This document shows positions 60,866 through 64,000 of a DNA stretch of 64,000 bases, in pieces. The position numbers and the translations under genes were made by a program. Below the pieces are notes generated by a model that was given only the letters and a program-made list of their open reading frames with translations, was not told the origin of the DNA and did no database searches. Every line of letters starts with the position of its first letter. Within the stretch, counting starts at the first letter, position 1. This DNA comes from Mesorhizobium loti CJ3sym (lineage in GTDB: Bacteria; Pseudomonadota; Alphaproteobacteria; Rhizobiales; Rhizobiaceae): contig NZ_AXAL01000012.1 in assembly GCF_000472785.1 (NCBI RefSeq), positions 179,870-243,869 of the forward strand. The letters run 5' to 3'.

Positions 60866-63298
60866 CTATATGTCGACAACCACTTTCTCTCCCTCATGAG
60901 CTGGGAAGACGCAATCATATAGATATTTTGACTTTAGCTTGGGATCGTCCCAAGGGGTTGTCCGGTCGCTTGCATAGTTGAAGTAAAGCGTCTTAGGGCG
61001 CGGCTGCCCGAATTTGAGGATACGGCTAATCGCTTCCGGATCAGGGTGGCCAAACACCGCGCCGTTGGTTGATATCGCGAAACGATCGCAGTCAATTTTC
61101 TCGACCACCTCGCGGGTCAGATTGGCTCGGCTGCCATGGTGGGGAACCTTGACGAGGTCGATCTTGTAGGTGCCGGCATCGCCTGCCAGCGAAGCGAGGC
61201 TGGCAAGCACGATGTCGGGATGCGCGTCCGCACCGAGCAACACCCGCCGACCGCGATACTCGGCGATCATAGCGATGCTCGAGCCGTTGGGCGCGGTCTT
61301 GTCGATCACGCTAGGTTCGCTCAGTATTTCGACGTCGAGCTTGGCCGGCATTGCGCGCTTGCCGAACGCCTCAAGTCCGGGACGGCCGGCAATCGGTGGC
61401 GGCGGCGCCGCGGGCTTGAGCACGTTCTGCCAGTCGCTGCGCAGCTTGTCGAGCTTGGCGCGATTAGGCGAGATAAGTGTCAGTTTAAGGTCCGCGAAGG
61501 CAAACGGCTCCGACACCGCCTCGGTATAGATCGCATGGCCCGAAAATGCCGTGTTGATCGGCCATCCCTTTGCAGCAAGCGCCTTGCTGTAGGCGTCAGC
61601 GGCGTTGAACCCGAATGGCTTGAGTTCGCTGCCATTGGCCATTGCCATCAACTGATCAAATCCGTTGTACCAGACGGCCGCGGGCATCAATGGCAGATGC
61701 GGATCCTCGGCTAATTCCAGCAGGCCGTCGATATGATCGGCGTCGATATGACTTAGAAGCAGCAACTCCACCGTCTCGCCACGCCCGGCGATCGTCGCCA
61801 GCTCAGTCTTCAGTCGTGGCCATGTCGCCTTGCGGCCACCATCAATAACAATATGGCGCAGTTTGTCGTTTGTGGCACCGTAGCTGAGGATCAAACTGTC
61901 TCCCTCGCTTGCCGGTAACATCGTGAGGCGGAAGATGCTTTTAGTTGAGGTTGCTTTCGCGGAGCTTTGCGCAGAACGCAGAACCGCTGGCTGGCGCGGA
62001 GCGTAGCGGAGAACCGTGAACGCCTGACTGGCGTCAACCCGACCGGCCAACATGCCGGCTTCCCTGGCGAGCGCTTTGAGATCGGCGTGATCAGCTGAAA
62101 GCAGGATCGACATTTCGCGTAGCAGCAGCACCCCGGCACTGAAATAGGGCGTTCCGGCGGCAAACGCCCGCCGCAACGCTTCGGCGGCGCGCGCATTGTC
62201 GCTTGGTCCTGTTGGTCTCAGGATCAGCCGGCGGGCGTGGACAATTGCCGCGTCCGGGATGGTTGGGAAGCGCGTCATGCAGTTGCCCAGCCAGGCGTCC
62301 CAGCGCTCGTGCTCGTTTGGGGCATAGACTGCGAGTCCGACATAGGCTGCCGCGCACGCGGCTAGCGGATTGCGCAGCTTATCCCCGATCGTCTCCTCGA
62401 TCAGGTTCTCGCGTTCGAGTTCGGCGAGTAGCGGACGCGCCGCGATGGCTTGGCCACGATCGAGGAAAGCGAGAAGTCCCGCAAGTCGTCGATCTTTGAC
62501 CGCGACCGTGGTCGCTGTGCCGGCCGTTCGAGCAGGGTCGACCAGCACCTCCGCCGGGCTGAAGTCACCGCTGTCGGTGCAGAACCATGGTAGTGGCAGA
62601 CTGGCGATTTCGAATCCGCCGTTGGGCAATTCTTTCCGCGCCCACTGGCGGTTCGCCGGTTCGGGAGGGGCCTCTTGTAGGTGTGGGACACGCCATAGAG
62701 CCGTGTCGCCGTGCTGACTTTTAGGCTCCAGCAATGCCCAATCCGGCATTGCACCGGCAACCTGATCAAGAGGCCCGATACCCTGCATAAGCCGGGCGCG
62801 CTGCGGAGGGGTTGGCTCACCGATCGACGAGGCATTGTCGGGCTGTATTATGTATTTGAGGTGGTCATGTCGCGGATCTGTCGCCGCCATGTCGCTAACC
62901 CTTCGCAGCGCCGCAGTGTAATCGTCGCTGCTGGTGTTGCCCGACGCCACCGCTGCATTGGCGAGAATCTCTCCGTCCGACCGGTTAACCGATTCCTGCA
63001 GGCTGAATCCGGCCCCGGGTGCAAAATCATCTGCGAACCGGCATAGCTCGTTCGAATCCTTGTCGATCGTCACATTTCGCTGAATGATACGTCCTGACGG
63101 CAAGGTCAGTTGGACGTTGTAAAGTCCCTCAGGCAACAATTGCTGGACACTCTGCCCAGCCGGAACAACCATCTCGTGGTTGATCAGCCCGCTGCCCTCG
63201 GCCGGGAAGCCAACGATGCGTGCGACGACGGCCCGGCTGTCGTCGCTCCCTTCGGCGCCGCCAAAGCTGATCGTGATCCCGCTGGGACTCACCATCAT
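60866..63298 (-). CDS. ComEC-type metallo-beta-lactamase-fold protein with large N-terminal region
   Basis: This 810-residue protein has a C-terminal MBL-fold hydrolase (about 460-810). Its metal motif is SHIDADHIDGLLEL near residue 516, a bridging Asp in LLGADAHPDIVLAS, and the ComEC/Rec2-like ending VPHHGSRANLTREVVE near 719 with a later FGHPDPEA. The active site looks complete. The first 450 residues are not recognised: a beta-rich head (ARIVGFPAEGSGLINHEMVV; LPEGLYNVQLTLPSGRI), then a helical part. No membrane segment is seen, so this is not the DNA-uptake channel. Its start overlaps the upstream gene by 4 bp (ATGA). A nuclease or nucleotide hydrolase acting with the PLD protein is possible, not shown. 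Confidence 0.8.
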   Translation of the reverse strand: MMVSPSGITISFGGAEGSDDSRAVVARIVGFPAEGSGLINHEMVVPAGQSVQQLLPEGLYNVQLTLPSGRIIQRNVTIDKDSNELCRFADDFAPGAGFSLQESVNRSDGEILANAAVASGNTSSDDYTAALRRVSDMAATDPRHDHLKYIIQPDNASSIGEPTPPQRARLMQGIGPLDQVAGAMPDWALLEPKSQHGDTALWRVPHLQEAPPEPANRQWARKELPNGGFEIASLPLPWFCTDSGDFSPAEVLVDPARTAGTATTVAVKDRRLAGLLAFLDRGQAIAARPLLAELERENLIEETIGDKLRNPLAACAAAYVGLAVYAPNEHERWDAWLGNCMTRFPTIPDAAIVHARRLILRPTGPSDNARAAEALRRAFAAGTPYFSAGVLLLREMSILLSADHADLKALAREAGMLAGRVDASQAFTVLRYAPRQPAVLRSAQSSAKATSTKSIFRLTMLPASEGDSLILSYGATNDKLRHIVIDGGRKATWPRLKTELATIAGRGETVELLLLSHIDADHIDGLLELAEDPHLPLMPAAVWYNGFDQLMAMANGSELKPFGFNAADAYSKALAAKGWPINTAFSGHAIYTEAVSEPFAFADLKLTLISPNRAKLDKLRSDWQNVLKPAAPPPPIAGRPGLEAFGKRAMPAKLDVEILSEPSVIDKTAPNGSSIAMIAEYRGRRVLLGADAHPDIVLASLASLAGDAGTYKIDLVKVPHHGSRANLTREVVEKIDCDRFAISTNGAVFGHPDPEAISRILKFGQPRPKTLYFNYASDRTTPWDDPKLKSKYLYDCVFPAHEGEKVVVDI

Positions 63299-63771
63299 GG
63301 CCGTTTACTCACGGACAGATCGCAGGAAAGTTCAGGCGGGTATGCGACGATCTTTTTGGCGCAATCTTGATACAGCGAGTCCGGCGCGAAGAACATTCCG
63401 ACATCGTAGGTCACATTATCCGGATCCTGCGTCGGATTGACCACACGCAGTGCGCAATTCTTGACCTCGGCGCTCCCTGCCACGGCGGGATCATGAACAA
63501 CGACTTCCTCAAAATTGTCCCGGCGAGCCTTAATGCTGACCTTTTCCTTCCAAATCGCAGGCTCGGCGCTGCCGACATAGACATCAACCGCGATCGGGCC
63601 CGGTTTGGATATGGGGAAGTCTTGCAACTGAGCCGCCGGCCACTGGACCACACCCTCGGCAGAACTCGCGCGCCGCAGATAGGTGCTGAGCACGGTATGA
63701 AGCCGGCTGTGTTGATTGCCACTGAGAACTGACCCGGCAACCCAGGATATTTCCACCGAGAATTGACCCAT
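63295..63771 (-). CDS. Unknown protein, native N-terminus replaced by IS21 end
   Basis: The frame reads 158 residues, but the first 20 or so are encoded by the terminal sequence of the IS21-family element (63710-63771). The native part begins around SRLHTVLSTYLRRASS and continues through QDFPISKPGPIAVDVYVGSA to a cysteine-containing end (SLYQDCAKKIVAYPPELSCD). The original start and any upstream part are missing, so the gene is probably truncated, though the fused ATG could still be used. It overlaps the MBL gene by 4 bp, so the two were co-translated. No family is recognised. Confidence 0.55.
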   Translation of the reverse strand: MGQFSVEISWVAGSVLSGNQHSRLHTVLSTYLRRASSAEGVVQWPAAQLQDFPISKPGPIAVDVYVGSAEPAIWKEKVSIKARRDNFEEVVVHDPAVAGSAEVKNCALRVVNPTQDPDNVTYDVGMFFAPDSLYQDCAKKIVAYPPELSCDLSVSKRP

Positions 63772-64000
63772 GTTTGACCCTTACCCTGCGTTTTTTCAGC
63801 GGGGATTACGGAGTGATCGACATGGCATTATTGAGCGTGATCCGACGCTGGCATTATCGAGAACATTTATCGATCCGAGAGATTAGCCGTAGGACCGGCC
63901 TGTCTCGGAATACGGTGCGCAAATACCTGCGGGTGGGCGAGGTAGAGCCGAAGTTCAAGGTTCCAGAGCGGCCGAGCAGGCTTGACGCATTTGCCGACCG
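63710..64000 (+). mobile_element. IS21-family insertion sequence, left end
   Basis: The end appears to start at TGTTGATTGCCACTGAGAAC (63710). Repeated transposase-site motifs follow: GAGAACTGACCC (63724-63735), GAGAATTGACCC (63758-63769) and TGTTTGACCC (63771-63780), as is usual for IS21 ends. The istA gene follows and runs off the window. The insertion lies in a minus-strand gene. Confidence 0.7.
63822..64000 (+). CDS. istA: IS21-family transposase IstA, N-terminal part
   Basis: The first 59 residues are visible and continue past the right edge. MALLSVIRRWHYREHLSIRE followed by SRRTGLSRNTVRKYLRVGE is the helix-turn-helix start of IstA proteins. ATG 63822 has GGAG at about 9 bases upstream; a GTG at 63813 in the same frame is an alternative. 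The DDE core and the IstB helper ATPase gene would lie to the right of the window. Confidence 0.85.
   Translation, partial: MALLSVIRRWHYREHLSIREISRRTGLSRNTVRKYLRVGEVEPKFKVPERPSRLDAFAD

Noticed and set aside
63040..63060. GTTCGAATCC, similar to a tRNA T-loop
   Set aside because: It is inside the MBL coding sequence and no acceptor stem or anticodon arm can be paired around it.

Overview
The window looks like a chromosomal segment of an alphaproteobacterium of the order Rhizobiales, most likely Mesorhizobium or a close relative. This rests on high GC, GC-rich third codon positions, a short inverted-repeat element of the rhizobial intergenic type inside the nitrite reductase operon, and gene types common in that group. 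The genus call is inference; no rRNA or tRNA gene is present to confirm it.

Layout. 1-1.4 kb: end of one serine hydrolase and a complete paralogue. 1.6-3.9 kb: Tex. 4.0-4.5 kb: a ParDE toxin-antitoxin pair with a palindromic operator. 4.6-6.8 kb: a LysR regulator divergent from glutaryl-CoA dehydrogenase; an ALDH7-type dehydrogenase at 19.0-20.5 kb probably serves the same lysine catabolic route. 6.9-13.6 kb: a three-gene transglutaminase / ATP-grasp plus alpha-E / transglutaminase operon, predicted to act on peptides. 13.8-15.6 kb: two overlapping glycosyltransferases. 16-17 kb: topoisomerase IB. 17.2-18.8 kb: a DGPF protein with its ECF42-type sigma factor.

20.7-32.4 kb: a two-partner secretion locus. 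A TpsB transporter is followed two bases later by a 2546-residue TpsA exoprotein with a long array of MBG/YDG-type repeats. Upstream and divergent lie two paralogous putative helix-turn-helix proteins with a shared upstream motif. 32.6-40.5 kb (minus): an mdtABC-type RND efflux operon with 4-bp overlaps. 40.6-51.6 kb (minus): the full nitrate assimilation unit nasT-nasS, then nrtA-nrtB-nrtC-nirB-nirD-nasA. The nrtA leader carries what reads as a complete control device: a sigma-54 promoter, two hexaloop hairpins of the ANTAR target type, and an intrinsic terminator whose 5' arm overlaps the second hairpin. NasS/NasT would sense nitrate and antiterminate while sigma-54 supplies nitrogen control.

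51.7-54.5 kb: a histidine-rich secreted peptide, an EEP-family hydrolase and a cardiolipin synthase. 54.8-56.1 kb: an IS481-family element. 56.6-63.7 kb: an accessory block, all on the minus strand, between that element and the start of an IS21-family element at the right edge. It encodes a membrane-anchored unknown, a histidine-phosphatase-like protein, a two-HKD phospholipase-D-like protein, a ComEC-type metallo-beta-lactamase-fold protein with a large novel N-terminal region, and an unknown whose native start has been replaced by the IS21 end. This block is the best candidate for an undescribed system.
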